NCBI RefSeq assembly: GCF_021233055.1
Contig: NZ_CP089538.1
Span: 4,232,501 to 4,296,500, forward strand
Direction of reading: 5' to 3'
DNA length: 64,000 nucleotides
DNA from: Spirosoma oryzicola
GTDB taxonomy: Bacteria > Bacteroidota > Bacteroidia > Cytophagales > Spirosomataceae
Below the pieces are notes generated by a model. The model saw only the letters and a program-made list of their open reading frames with translations. It searched no databases and was not told where the DNA came from. Positions 40,925 through 49,691 of this stretch are shown here, piece by piece. Numbering within the stretch: position 1 is the first letter of the stretch; every line of letters starts with the position of its first letter. A program made the translations under genes and the position numbers.

Positions 40925-41197
40925 TTATTTCTTAACCTTGACGTTGATCTCAGCAGGCACTACAGCTCCCCGCGCATCAGCACTATCGGGTGGTGCTTGC
41001 TGTGGCGCAGTCATGCTTGAGTTTGTCGTATCGCCCTGACGCCCAAACACGGAGCTATCGCTTCCTGTCGAAGCCGCTTTTGACTCAGCGGTTGAGTCTT
41101 TTTTTTCACCTGAACAATTGGTCAGAAATACACTTGAGCTAACCAAAAGGCAGACTGCCAGCCAATTATGAAAGCGATGTGCGCGGTTGTAATTCAT
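40925..41197 (-). CDS. Small Ser/Thr/Asp-rich lipoprotein
   Basis: A 90-residue lipoprotein with a hydrophobic signal (about 11-24) and lipobox LTNC with Cys28. The mature part is low-complexity, rich in Ser, Asp, Ala and Gln, with no folded domain expected. Its C-terminal VKVKK is basic. It precedes the trypsin-like protease gene on the same strand and could be co-transcribed, although a hairpin lies between. Function unknown. Confidence 0.65.
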   Translation of the reverse strand: MNYNRAHRFHNWLAVCLLVSSSVFLTNCSGEKKDSTAESKAASTGSDSSVFGRQGDTTNSSMTAPQQAPPDSADARGAVVPAEINVKVKK

Positions 41198-41304
41198 AGC
41201 TATTAAACGTTGAGTTTACGCTTTATAACAACCGCGCGGGCTTACCTGTTTGTAAACACCCCGAAATCAACCGCTAAATGAGCATAGAGATCCGATAAAC
41301 GCGC

Positions 41305-42213
41305 CTATTTTGAGTCCGTTGAGTCTCGTATACCCAATGCACCGGGAGCCGTTGAATCAGCAGCCTGTCCATTGGCGTCTTCAATACTCCGCTTTGTAGC
41401 GGCTGATGTGTCTTCTGCCGCATTTGATTCAACGCGTGAGGTCGAGTCAGTACTGACGCCATCTACTCCGTTTTGATTCTGACTGCATTTCTGCACCAGC
41501 AGCGCAATCACTAAGGCGGCAATCGCGAACATAGCCCAGCGTAGCCAGCGAACATTCTCCCGTCGCCGGTCGCCTTCGTCGCTCTTCGGTATATTTGGGT
41601 TGATGACGGTACCGCTGAAATTATCGGTGCCTTGTACTTCAGTCGGTGGACCGCTGGGCGTTACCAGGTCGTTGAAACCAAGTAAACTTCCTGCGGCATC
41701 CAACCCACTTGGTAGCGCAGTTTTGAAGTCGGAAGCCTGCCCTTTCAACAGCGTCGTCAGACTATGCGCAGTAAGCCCATTTTCCTGTTCCTGCCGACCC
41801 AGCGTACCCATCAGGATAGAACCGGCCAATTCAAGAATTGTAAGCGCAGATTCTTTTTTCACACCACTGTATGAACTGATAAGGTCGGTAGTGCCGGTTA
41901 GTTTATCGTCAAAGATCTTGTCCAGAAACGCACGGGCGGCCGACGAGGTTTCAACCGTCTCCTGATGCGAATCGGTTACCTGGGCTACCTCAAGGGGTGT
42001 GTTGCCATAATCTCCTTTATCGAGGAAACTAATCATTGAGGTTGCGCCCCCCGTCGTCTGGACACGTTGGGTTAAAGCACCTAGTAGTACGGGTAGCGAA
42101 CCAGTTACGGCTTTCAGCGTACTCGCTGGTGTTTCGTTTAGTTCAGTACTAAGCTGATCGATTACGCCGGGCGTAAACTGATCTTTCAGGTAAGATAATA
42201 AGTGAATAGCCAT
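41305..42213 (-). CDS. DUF937 family membrane-anchored protein
   Basis: A 302-residue protein with a DUF937 domain in the first 170 residues (LLSYLKDQFTPGVIDQLSTELNE... ITGSLPVLLGALTQRV-type pattern) and a single membrane segment at about 224-243 (LRWAMFAIAALVIALLVQ). The C-terminal tail is polar and Ser/Asp/Ala-rich. In Bacteroidota such proteins often carry an OmpA domain, which is absent here. The membrane segment would place the domain on one side and the tail on the other. It precedes the small lipoprotein gene with a gap of about 107 bases. Function unknown. Confidence 0.8.
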   Translation of the reverse strand: MAIHLLSYLKDQFTPGVIDQLSTELNETPASTLKAVTGSLPVLLGALTQRVQTTGGATSMISFLDKGDYGNTPLEVAQVTDSHQETVETSSAARAFLDKIFDDKLTGTTDLISSYSGVKKESALTILELAGSILMGTLGRQEQENGLTAHSLTTLLKGQASDFKTALPSGLDAAGSLLGFNDLVTPSGPPTEVQGTDNFSGTVINPNIPKSDEGDRRRENVRWLRWAMFAIAALVIALLVQKCSQNQNGVDGVSTDSTSRVESNAAEDTSAATKRSIEDANGQAADSTAPGALGIRDSTDSK

Positions 42214-42287
42214 TCGTTTTCCATTCAGTTGAGATTAGTAAAACTGGTCATTTATCCGAATGTTCGGAAAGAGATCACCAACAAAGC

Positions 42288-42349
42288 AAAAGGGTTGAAG
42301 ACTGATGAACGTATCCGCAACTGCGCTCTACTTCACCATTCTTCAACCC
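42288..42349 (-). terminator. Terminator after the BON-LysM gene
   Basis: On the minus strand GGGTTGAAGA (42349-42340) pairs with TCTTCAACCC (42301-42292), followed by TTTT (42291-42288). The loop is long (38 bases). Confidence 0.55.
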
Positions 42350-42379
42350 CCCTGACTTATTTTTTACAGCAATGCTGTC

Positions 42380-42853
42380 TTACAGTGTCGGAATCCGCAA
42401 CACCTGATCCGGATAAATCAGATCGGGATCTTTCAGCATTGGCTTGTTAGCCTCGAAAATGACACCAAATTTCATCGGGTCGCCATACACTTCCTTAGCG
42501 ATTTTTGAGAGCGAATCACCGGATTTCACCGTATAGAACTTGCCAGCGGGTGTTTGCTCAGCAACCGTAAGTTGGTTGTCAACGGCGCTCACTCCTTCTA
42601 CGTTACCGACAGCCAGAGCGATTTTTTCCGAATCCTCCTGCGATTTAACAGAACCCGTGAGCGTTACTGTATCACCTTTCGTTTTAATAGTCAAGCTATT
42701 GTAAGCCAGCCCCAACTGCTTTACGTGGTCGAGCAGGGCTTGTGCCCGTACAGGTTCTACTTTTTCGGCTTGTACTGGATCAGCAGGTGCCGCTGTTTGC
42801 TCGTTGTGGAAGATTTTCTCGCCTACTCCTTTGAAAAATGATAAGAGCCCCAT
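42380..42853 (-). CDS. BON-LysM protein (Kbp/YgaU-like)
   Basis: A 157-residue protein with a BON domain (about 38-95, VKQLGLAYNSLTIKTKGDTVTLTGSVKSQEDSEKI) and a C-terminal LysM domain (about 107-155, YTVKSGDSLSKIAKEVYGDPMKFGVIFEANK). This is the layout of E. coli Kbp (YgaU), a potassium-binding protein. Whether ion binding applies here is not shown. LysM can also bind peptidoglycan. The N-terminus (MGLLSFFKGVGEKIF) is not a normal signal peptide. It lies upstream of the DUF937 gene and is closed by its own terminator. Confidence 0.88.
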   Translation of the reverse strand: MGLLSFFKGVGEKIFHNEQTAAPADPVQAEKVEPVRAQALLDHVKQLGLAYNSLTIKTKGDTVTLTGSVKSQEDSEKIALAVGNVEGVSAVDNQLTVAEQTPAGKFYTVKSGDSLSKIAKEVYGDPMKFGVIFEANKPMLKDPDLIYPDQVLRIPTL

Positions 42854-43075
42854 GCGTTTAGTATATATTTTGGTAAAACAAGTGATTAAATGGCCGTCAA
42901 ATAAGCCAATAAAATTCTTTCACACAACCATCCTGTCCGGTTAATGTTTATTTCCTCTCAAGAAGCTCAATAACTTTTCCTCTATCCAAGCTGTTTAGAT
43001 GCGATAAAAGCTTGCTTTTTCAACTTAAAGTCAATTATTTCCCGCTTTCTTACTACTATACTTTTTACTTACTCT

Positions 43076-43852
43076 ATGAACCGATTAAGAGCTACTACAC
43101 TAGCCTTTTTAGTGGGTACAGTATCTGCATTTTCGCAAAGTAATTTCGAGGGTGGCGTCAAAGGAGGAGCTACATTCACCCACGGCCACACAACGATTCC
43201 TTCCGTTGCCTTGACTTCTACTGTTTCGGTACCTCAGTTAGACAACCAGAGCAACGGTGTTGGAACCGGTTATTCGTTTGGCATCTGGGGGCGGCAGAAT
43301 TTCAACAAATTCTACATCCAGGTTGAAGTCGATTACAACCGGTTTGTACTGAAGCAGAAAACAAATTTCAGCGTCCCAGCGGCTGTGGCTGCGGTTTTGG
43401 CTGGTCAAACGCTGCCCCCGCAAGTACCGGCAGCTACTCCTGCGGGCATTAGCACCGTTTCGGAATCAGTACTTGAATCGGTGAACGTACCGATTCTGTT
43501 CGGAAAAAAATGGGCTGATGGAAAAGTGCGGGCCTTTATTGGCCCCAACCTGCTGTTTACAAACAAAGCTCAGGCAAAACGGACTTCTACTGCAACGATT
43601 GCAACGCTTACTATTCCAACGCCAGAGACAACATCGGACCTAAAAAATCCAAATCCAAACAGTCCAACGGAGAAAATTCTGGAAGTCAAATCGTTTACCT
43701 ACGCGGCTGAAGTTGGTGTAGGCTATACATTCTTTAATCGTCTGGATCTTGATGCCCGCTACGCCGTTCCGGTCGGTGGCGTCTACAAGAACAAAGATAT
43801 TACTGGCTATCTCGGTATCGCGACCGTGTCGCTCGGCCTCCGGCTCTTTTAG
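43076..43852 (+). CDS. Outer-membrane beta-barrel (PorT-like) protein
   Basis: A 258-residue exported protein with a signal peptide (residues 1-20, ending AFSQ). The mature part starts FEGGVKGGATF and shows alternating beta-strand sequence ending in a C-terminal ATVSLGLRLF, typical of outer-membrane barrels of the OMP_b-brl_2/porin-like family of Bacteroidota. An insert at about 100-130 and another at about 180-210 (Pro/Asn/Thr-rich) are probably extracellular loops. It could be a transporter or structural protein; the substrate is unknown. Single gene with a terminator at 43871-43911. Confidence 0.8.
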   Translation: MNRLRATTLAFLVGTVSAFSQSNFEGGVKGGATFTHGHTTIPSVALTSTVSVPQLDNQSNGVGTGYSFGIWGRQNFNKFYIQVEVDYNRFVLKQKTNFSVPAAVAAVLAGQTLPPQVPAATPAGISTVSESVLESVNVPILFGKKWADGKVRAFIGPNLLFTNKAQAKRTSTATIATLTIPTPETTSDLKNPNPNSPTEKILEVKSFTYAAEVGVGYTFFNRLDLDARYAVPVGGVYKNKDITGYLGIATVSLGLRLF

Positions 43853-43870
43853 ATAAGCTTATTATTGCGG

Positions 43871-43911
43871 CAAAAGGCAGTATGTTATCATGTGATACAT
43901 ACTGCCTTTTG
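43871..43911. terminator. Bidirectional intrinsic terminator
   Basis: CAAAAGGCAGTATG (43871-43884) pairs perfectly with CATACTGCCTTTTG (43898-43911), followed by TTTTTG. It sits between the convergent barrel and PliI-like genes. Confidence 0.88.
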
Positions 43912-43920
43912 TTTTTGTAT

Positions 43921-44526
43921 TTATCGCTCCACGGATTGCTGTGTTGTCGAGTCGGCCACGAGTACAAATGATTGACCTGCTGGTCGTAGCCGATAACGAA
44001 GCATTCTAGCGCCACCAGTCGGTTTAGCGTTCACGTCGCCAGCATTATAAACGGGGAACTTGCGACACAGCACATCACGCTCTGTCCACAAGCTGTCGTG
44101 TCCCATGTACCCATCCAACTTTTTGAACCAGTTTTCTGGTTGAATATCCGCTTTACGCTCCGGCAGAAACTGCCAGCCATATACCCGCCCAAATGACCCG
44201 CTTCCGTCGCTTGTGCTATACACGTATAGTTCAGGAAATCGGTTTTTGTCCAGATCTGCAACCTCAGCACCAACCACGGCCCCGTCGATATGCATCCGAA
44301 AGTTGGTGAGCAAGGCCGCACCACGATACGCTTTCACCGATACATCACGCGTAGCACCGCTGTCTGTTGCCGACACCTTAAAGGTGTAAACGTTGAACCG
44401 CAGCGTTTTTTCGTACCCAGCAATGACCGGTATGGCTGTTTGTTGACAGCTATCCCTGTTAAAGATACTAGCAGGGGTTAACAGCCACAACGCACTCAAC
44501 CAAAAACTGCTGATTAACAATTTCAT
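43921..44526 (-). CDS. PliI-like periplasmic lysozyme inhibitor
   Basis: A 201-residue exported protein (signal peptide about 1-20). The central GAVVGAEVADLDKNRFPELYVYSTSDGSGSFGRVYGW and the later GYMGHD...VLCRKFPVYNAGDVNAKPTGGARMLRYRL closely resemble the periplasmic inhibitor of I-type (invertebrate) lysozyme known from Aeromonas and E. coli. The resemblance is from my memory of that family, not a search. It would protect peptidoglycan from host or predator lysozymes. It lies upstream and convergent to the beta-barrel gene. Activity against I-type lysozyme is inferred. Confidence 0.75.
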   Translation of the reverse strand: MKLLISSFWLSALWLLTPASIFNRDSCQQTAIPVIAGYEKTLRFNVYTFKVSATDSGATRDVSVKAYRGAALLTNFRMHIDGAVVGAEVADLDKNRFPELYVYSTSDGSGSFGRVYGWQFLPERKADIQPENWFKKLDGYMGHDSLWTERDVLCRKFPVYNAGDVNAKPTGGARMLRYRLRPAGQSFVLVADSTTQQSVER

Positions 44527-44594
44527 GCGTATCTTCTAGCCGGCTAATTAAACCGAGTAACGATACGACATATAAAAGAGTTACCCTAGCTGGC

Positions 44595-44933
44595 TTACGC
44601 TACAAGAAACGCTTCACCGATCTCCATTATTTGCTTTAGAATTGGCAAAATTTTACGCGTCTTTTCGGTCAAACCGTATTCTACGCGTGGTGGCACTTCG
44701 CTGAAGGAAGTCTTCCGGACTACACCCAATGTTACCAAAGCTTTTAATTCCTGAATAAGAATCTTTTCGCTGACATCGGGGATCATACGACGCAATTCAC
44801 CATACCGCCGATCTTGCTCACTCAACTGATAAATAATGTACAGTCGCCATTTACCACAGATAACGTCAAGTGATTTTTTTAGAACAGGTTGGTCAACATC
44901 AGAAATGGCTTGTGTGTTAGTGTTATCACTCAT
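44595..44933 (-). CDS. HxlR-family transcriptional regulator
   Basis: A 112-residue winged-helix regulator of the HxlR family, with CGKWRLYIIYQLSEQDRRYGELRRMIPDVSEKILIQELKALVTLGVVRKTSF and then PPRVEYGLTEKTRKILPIL. Members often sense reactive aldehydes, quinones or redox state through cysteines. Here one Cys lies near the start (VICGKW), as in related sensors. It would act as a dimer on a palindromic operator. A 12-bp palindrome at 44950-44961, 17 bases before its own start, suggests autoregulation. A -7 element TATCTTTG lies at 45005-44998. Confidence 0.88.
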   Translation of the reverse strand: MSDNTNTQAISDVDQPVLKKSLDVICGKWRLYIIYQLSEQDRRYGELRRMIPDVSEKILIQELKALVTLGVVRKTSFSEVPPRVEYGLTEKTRKILPILKQIMEIGEAFLVA

Positions 44934-44949
44934 AGTGGGGTAATACTAA

Positions 44950-44961
44950 TTGTTATAACAA
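44950..44961. promoter_or_regulatory. Candidate HxlR operator
   Basis: TTGTTATAACAA is a perfect 12-bp palindrome just upstream of the HxlR gene, where autoregulators of this family usually bind. It is downstream of the predicted -7 element, so it could block transcription. Confidence 0.45.
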
Positions 44962-45161
44962 CTACTTATTTCATAGTAAGTAATTGTACGTAGGTCACAA
45001 AGATAAAATGAACGAAATTAAAATGTTGTATTTGGCAAAAGTCTTGTGCGGTTTTTGTAACATTTTTCCGAACATTCACCTACTAACTAGTAAGATTTAT
45101 GCTTCTTAAAAGTTAACCAGCGTATGTAACTCCACAAAAGACGCCTGACGCTTACTTTAGC

Positions 45162-45189
45162 TTAACTATATGCAGATTAATATAGTTAA
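45162..45189. repeat. 10-bp perfect inverted repeat
   Basis: TTAACTATAT (45162-45171) pairs with ATATAGTTAA (45180-45189) around an 8-base spacer. No T-run follows. Possible operator. Confidence 0.5.
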
Positions 45190-45289
45190 CAAATGAGAAA
45201 TATTTAATGTATCGACACACACCAAAAGCTACAAATTAGAACGATACTCGATCAGCTGTTCCTATCCTTTTTGTACTCTTATAAAGCCG

Positions 45290-45311
45290 GTTTAAGTATT
45301 AGTACTTAAAC
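45290..45311. repeat. 9-bp perfect inverted repeat
   Basis: GTTTAAGTA (45290-45298) pairs with TACTTAAAC (45303-45311) around TTAG. It looks like a regulator-binding site or small hairpin. Confidence 0.5.
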
Positions 45312-45440
45312 AAATAAGTTAACATAATCCTCGTTTATCGTAATATCACCCAGGTTATAAGGGTACTATTTTTTTATTTTTTCACCCATGTTTGAGCGAT
45401 AGTACCAACTACTTACTTATTTATGTAGTTGGAAAGCACT

Positions 45441-45448
45441 TAATTTTG
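45441..45448 (+). promoter_or_regulatory. TAnnTTTG -7 element before miaA
   Basis: TAATTTTG followed by C lies 26 bases before the TTG start of miaA. The upstream TTG at 45429 is too close to be the -33 element. Confidence 0.45.
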
Positions 45449-45474
45449 CGCTTTGTATTTAATTTTCTGATTGA

Positions 45475-46374
45475 TTGAAGACACTGCTCATTGTAGCTGG
45501 GCCTACAGCTGTAGGCAAGACGGCACTTTGCGTCCGACTTGCTAAATCACTGCAAACGGATGTTGTTTCGGCAGATTCACGACAACTGTATCGTGAGCTG
45601 AACATTGGCACCGCTAAGCCAACAAAGAGTGAGATGCAGGGCGTGCGCCATCATTTTGTTGACTCGCATTCGATTACTGACTCAGTCAATGCCGGCCGCT
45701 ACGAGCGCGAATGCCTAGCTTTATTGACTACTCTGTTTGCGGAAAAAGATATTGTAATTCTATCAGGGGGGACCGGACTTTACATCAATGCGGTGTGCTT
45801 TGGCCTCGACGATATGCCGGTTGTAGACGCCGACCTGCGTCAGCACCTGCGCGACCGCTGGCAAACAGAAGGTTTGGCAATACTTCAGCACGAATTGTCG
45901 CAACTCGATCCGGCATATGTCGAAACGGCTGATATGCAGAACCCCGCCCGAGTTTTACGCGCGTTGGAAGTTTGTCTGTCAACCGGGCTGCCTTATTCGT
46001 CGTTTCGTCGCCAGCAGCCAGCGCAGCGCCCGTTCCAATCTGTATTTGTTGCGCTGGATCGCCCGCGTGACGAATTGTATGCCCGCATCGATGCCCGAAT
46101 GGACGCCATGCTCAGTGCTGGACTAGTAGACGAAGCCCAATCACTTGTTGCTTTTCGGGATTTATCAGCGTTACAAACGGTAGGGTATCAGGAGATTTTT
46201 CCGTATCTGGATGGCGCTTACAACTACGAGGAAATGACTCGTTTGTTAAAACGCAACTCACGACGCTACGCCAAACGGCAGCTCACCTGGTTTCATAATC
46301 AAGGTGACTACACCTGGTTCAGACCAGACGATGATGAGGCTATTCTTTCTTTGGTAGCCAACCAACAGCAATGA
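45475..46374 (+). CDS. miaA: tRNA dimethylallyltransferase (TTG start)
   Basis: The 299-residue enzyme adds dimethylallyl to A37 of tRNAs that read UNN codons. The P-loop is GPTAVGKT (9-16), followed by VVSADSRQLYRELNIGTAKP, the HHFVDSHSI region, SGGTGLYINAV, and the later QTVGYQEIFPYL. The start must be TTG at 45475, because the codon directly before it is an in-frame TGA (45472-45474) and MKTLLIVAGPTAVGKT fits the family's N-terminus exactly. A -7 element lies 26 bases upstream. It stands alone. Confidence 0.93.
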   Translation: MKTLLIVAGPTAVGKTALCVRLAKSLQTDVVSADSRQLYRELNIGTAKPTKSEMQGVRHHFVDSHSITDSVNAGRYERECLALLTTLFAEKDIVILSGGTGLYINAVCFGLDDMPVVDADLRQHLRDRWQTEGLAILQHELSQLDPAYVETADMQNPARVLRALEVCLSTGLPYSSFRRQQPAQRPFQSVFVALDRPRDELYARIDARMDAMLSAGLVDEAQSLVAFRDLSALQTVGYQEIFPYLDGAYNYEEMTRLLKRNSRRYAKRQLTWFHNQGDYTWFRPDDDEAILSLVANQQQ

Positions 46375-46417
46375 GTCCTTTGTGTATGTAAAGAACTCAT
46401 TGCCACTAAAAGAATTG

Positions 46418-46711
46418 TTACTGAGCGCGGTAAGCCAGCATACCGCCAATTACGTTGCGAACATTGTTGAAGCCATTTTGCTCAAGAATCTGCTGAGCCA
46501 TTTCGCTACGCTTTCCCGACCGGCAGTGAACAATCACTTCTTCGTCTTGCAAACCGTCCAGTTCGTCCAGTTGGTATGGCAGATCACCCAGTGGGATAAG
46601 CCGTGCACCAATGTTATCCGCTTCGTATTCGTTTGGCTCGCGAACATCGATAAGATTCAATTTTTCGCCTTTATCAAGCCGTTCCTTCAATTCTTGTACG
46701 GTAATGTCCAT
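46418..46711 (-). CDS. Single-domain rhodanese-like protein
   Basis: A 97-residue rhodanese domain with LIDVREPNEYEADNI near the start and the active-site loop HCRSGKRS containing the persulfide Cys (about residue 62). It resembles GlpE/PspE-type single-domain sulfurtransferases but has no signal peptide, so it is cytosolic. It may move sulfane sulfur or act in cyanide or redox handling; the partner is unknown. It is convergent with miaA. Start ATG 46711 gives the usual N-terminus for these proteins. Confidence 0.9.
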   Translation of the reverse strand: MDITVQELKERLDKGEKLNLIDVREPNEYEADNIGARLIPLGDLPYQLDELDGLQDEEVIVHCRSGKRSEMAQQILEQNGFNNVRNVIGGMLAYRAQ

Positions 46712-46777
46712 GGGTCTGTTTAACGGTTAATAACTGTTGAATTTGATGCTATTGCGCCTGATGATGCACAAACCTCG

Positions 46778-48745
46778 TCAGTGCTGAATAATCAGTTTCT
46801 GTACGGCTGTCCGCTCGTTCTCCAACAATCGGAGCAGGTACAGGCCATCAGGCAAATAACTTAGGTCTAACGTTTGCTGCCCTCGGCTTGGTTCGACTGA
46901 GCGTAGGATTTGCCCTGTTAAACTCATTACGTCAACCCGCGTCAGCCGCGGATTTTCCCAGCGGATAAGTCCATTCGTTGGATTAGGGTAAGCCAGTAAC
47001 GGAGCTAGTGGTTCGGGTTCGTTAATGGCCGTGACAAGACCATTGCCTTTTCCGCCCATCACTGCGCGAAGCATGAACGCACCCGACAAATTTAAGCCAA
47101 CGCCACCGGTCTGACTAACCTGGGGCCTGTTTTGCTCCCAGACAGTACCCCCACTATAAAATATCTGTGCGCCAAAAGGGCTGTTTTTGTCAAATCCCAA
47201 ACGCAAAAAAGTAGTGTCACTCGTACTGATTTGTTGATAGCCGATATAAAACGTATCCTGAACCGCTATGCCTCGGTCAAATGGAAAGTAAACAAATTCG
47301 TTGCGCGAGGCCGGGTATTGTACGGTAAACGCTTTTTGATAAAGGACAACCCCCGGTTGTCCAGTTGCCCCACCATTGGTGTTTCGGGTTGCATTGCCAT
47401 ACACTGTTATGACGAATGGCTGCCCGGTCTGATTCGTCCGGAAAGGCACAATACAAGCCTGAATACCCGCCATTGTATCGGGCTTATTCAGGATAAAACG
47501 TACCGCTACACGCTCACGGGGACCTAATTGAAGCCCATATTCCCAACTACCATCGTCGTAAGCATAGTAATTGTCGAGTACCGCCCGCGCCGAGATCGTA
47601 TCGTTCTGTTTAAGGACGCCACCCGGTATCGTTACGTTTTGGTCGTCTGTTGTTTCTACGTTGTACTCATAACGCAAGATAGCGCGAGTTGCTCCGGTCA
47701 AACTCCTGACCGGTTGTGGTCGGACAGCTCGAGGAAATAACTCTAATCCGCCAATCTGAAATTGATTGGTCGCTCGGGCGGTATCAACCTGCACAGTCCG
47801 CCCCGATACCTCATCTCGAACGATAAAGTTCGACTTCAGACTGTTGAATACATTGTTAAGATTTCGAATATCGGTCTTGATCGAGTCCGCCGTCTCTAAT
47901 TCAGGCTGAACCAGATACTGCGACAAAGGCATAGCTGTATACCGTTTGAAGAAAGGACCAAGTGCCTGTCGCATGGCTGCATCTTTTACAAACCTGTCGT
48001 TTGCTGAACGGCCTCGATTCAGGTATACATAATCAAGGTTCCAGGTGTCGAATGGTCCGGATGCCCGGCCAAACGAACGAAATCGAAACGCAAAGCCCGA
48101 ATGGAAATAGACCGCATTACTCACCGGCACAAACACCTGAACAAAATTATTATTCGTGGTATCGCCTACTGCTGCCCACACCTTTCGCCAGGCGTTGTCA
48201 CTACCCAAAAATTGAAGTATTAGGGAGTCACCCGGTTGGGTGACGATGGTATCAAATCGCGTAATCGTATCACCAGCAACAACGGATCTACTCGTTGTTA
48301 CGGATATGCTGCCCGCATCCGGCGATTCGCCTAATCCTTTGATCTGATAAAAAAAACTCAGGTAAACACCGCTGGCCGTTGTTTGCCCAGCCAGATTAAT
48401 TGGCCGAGATGCAAGCGTATCCGTGTAACCCTGGGCAAGCTGGTTATTCTGAACGTAGGGCATTCCATTAGCCCGTAACCCATCAAACGTCGCCACGTTG
48501 ACAGTAGGCTGATTAATCCCCATCGTATTGTTGATGTAAACGCCACTACCGGATTGCCAGAGTGCTGGATTTGGCTGCTGACCATTTGTGCCGTACGTTT
48601 TTGAGAAATCGTCAAAGAAAGGCAAACTCAATGAGTTCTGAGCAACTCCCGTTGACGCTGACAGCAAGCAAGTTAATAGCAGCAATAGACTCGTCAGCAC
48701 ACGTAGCCTGTGCTGACAAAGATAAACAGGTAGCGATTTATTCAT
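46778..48745 (-). CDS. Type IX secretion cargo protein (C-terminal sorting domain)
   Basis: A 655-residue secreted protein with a long signal peptide (ending STGVAQ, about residue 36). The C-terminal 75 residues (LLAYPNPTNGLIRWENPRLTRVDVMSLTGQILRSV...LSYLPDGLYLLRLLENERTAVQKLIIQ) are a type A T9SS sorting domain. The central body is beta-rich with no enzymatic motif that I can see. It contains repeated F-D-T-W and Asn/Thr/Gln-rich segments and may be an adhesin or surface structural protein. It starts 24 bases after the PASTA gene stop and may be in its operon. Confidence 0.85.
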   Translation of the reverse strand: MNKSLPVYLCQHRLRVLTSLLLLLTCLLSASTGVAQNSLSLPFFDDFSKTYGTNGQQPNPALWQSGSGVYINNTMGINQPTVNVATFDGLRANGMPYVQNNQLAQGYTDTLASRPINLAGQTTASGVYLSFFYQIKGLGESPDAGSISVTTSRSVVAGDTITRFDTIVTQPGDSLILQFLGSDNAWRKVWAAVGDTTNNNFVQVFVPVSNAVYFHSGFAFRFRSFGRASGPFDTWNLDYVYLNRGRSANDRFVKDAAMRQALGPFFKRYTAMPLSQYLVQPELETADSIKTDIRNLNNVFNSLKSNFIVRDEVSGRTVQVDTARATNQFQIGGLELFPRAVRPQPVRSLTGATRAILRYEYNVETTDDQNVTIPGGVLKQNDTISARAVLDNYYAYDDGSWEYGLQLGPRERVAVRFILNKPDTMAGIQACIVPFRTNQTGQPFVITVYGNATRNTNGGATGQPGVVLYQKAFTVQYPASRNEFVYFPFDRGIAVQDTFYIGYQQISTSDTTFLRLGFDKNSPFGAQIFYSGGTVWEQNRPQVSQTGGVGLNLSGAFMLRAVMGGKGNGLVTAINEPEPLAPLLAYPNPTNGLIRWENPRLTRVDVMSLTGQILRSVEPSRGQQTLDLSYLPDGLYLLRLLENERTAVQKLIIQH

Positions 48746-48768
48746 GTATAATCGGTTCCCGAACCGGG

Positions 48769-49548
48769 TTATTCCTGATTGGGTTCAATCGGTCCCACGA
48801 CCCACAAATCCATCGTTTCGCCAACACGGATTCGCTCACCCGACCGGGCTTCAGGCCGCTGACGAACGACAGTACCTACTTCTTTCTCAGGATCTTCAAC
48901 GGAAATTTTCGTACCAACTTTTAAGTTCGAACCGCGAATAGCCGCTTCTGCCTCATCAAGTTGCAACCCTACAACGTTTGGAACCGCAAACATCGTATTT
49001 CCTAAACCGTCACCGACCTCAAGATCAATTTTTGCCCCTTTTGGTACGGGTGTTCCCGGTGCGATTTCTTTGCCGTTATACAGTTGGCGCAGTACTGAGT
49101 TTTTGGCGACATCGGGCACGTAGGTCCGTTCGCCTTCAGCCAGCCCAAGCGATTCCAGCGTCCGGGCCGCACTTCGGTCGATCATATCAACGAGATTAGG
49201 CATAGACACCATAGGCGCTACCCGCTTTGTCACGGTGATGTAAATCTTACGGCCTTCTTTTACTTTGACGTTGGCGCGCGGATACTGCTGCACAACCGTT
49301 AGTGGCTGGGCTCCGGCAACAAACGTGCAGTCGCTTACTTCGTAGCGCAGGTTACGGTCGTCCAGAATGTTCTTCGTCTCGTCAAGACTCAGTTTCGAAA
49401 CGTCCGGTACGGTAATCGTCTGACCGTGATTGGTCGTAAACGGTAGATAAACAAAGAAAAAGCCCAGAAATAGAACGGCTACCAGAGCCGCAATGATGCC
49501 AATCTGAATCAGCAAGTCAGGAAAAGAACGGGTGCTGATTTTAGCCAT
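48769..49548 (-). CDS. PASTA-domain membrane-anchored protein
   Basis: A 259-residue protein with one N-terminal membrane segment (about 12-33) and three PASTA domains: about residues 41-110 (VPDVSKLSLDETKNIL), 115-185 (MPNLVDMIDRSAARTLESLGL) and 190-255 (VPNVVGLQLDEAEAAIRGSNLKVG). PASTA domains bind unlinked peptidoglycan or muropeptides. There is no kinase domain, unlike PknB-type proteins, so it is probably a cell-wall-sensing or morphogenetic factor. It ends 24 bases before the T9SS cargo gene. Confidence 0.92.
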   Translation of the reverse strand: MAKISTRSFPDLLIQIGIIAALVAVLFLGFFFVYLPFTTNHGQTITVPDVSKLSLDETKNILDDRNLRYEVSDCTFVAGAQPLTVVQQYPRANVKVKEGRKIYITVTKRVAPMVSMPNLVDMIDRSAARTLESLGLAEGERTYVPDVAKNSVLRQLYNGKEIAPGTPVPKGAKIDLEVGDGLGNTMFAVPNVVGLQLDEAEAAIRGSNLKVGTKISVEDPEKEVGTVVRQRPEARSGERIRVGETMDLWVVGPIEPNQE

Positions 49549-49691
49549 TCAGGTGTTTAATTGCGTAAATAGCGGTAGTTTATTAATTGAGTAGTGAACA
49601 CGTAAGCAAACGAGTGCATTAGGGTTACTCTACGTATCCACTTACCTGGTTACGTACTGATAATTGCAAATGTAGTAGAATCTGAAAACGC

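Larger units (their letters stand above)
44934..45474. other. Long AT-rich intergenic region with several palindromes
   Basis: About 540 bases between the divergent HxlR and miaA genes, AT-rich, with no convincing frame. It contains a 12-bp palindrome (44950-44961), a 10-bp inverted repeat (45162-45189), a 9-bp inverted repeat (45290-45311) and the miaA -7 element (45441-45448). It may hold operators or an unrecognised small RNA. Confidence 0.5.
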
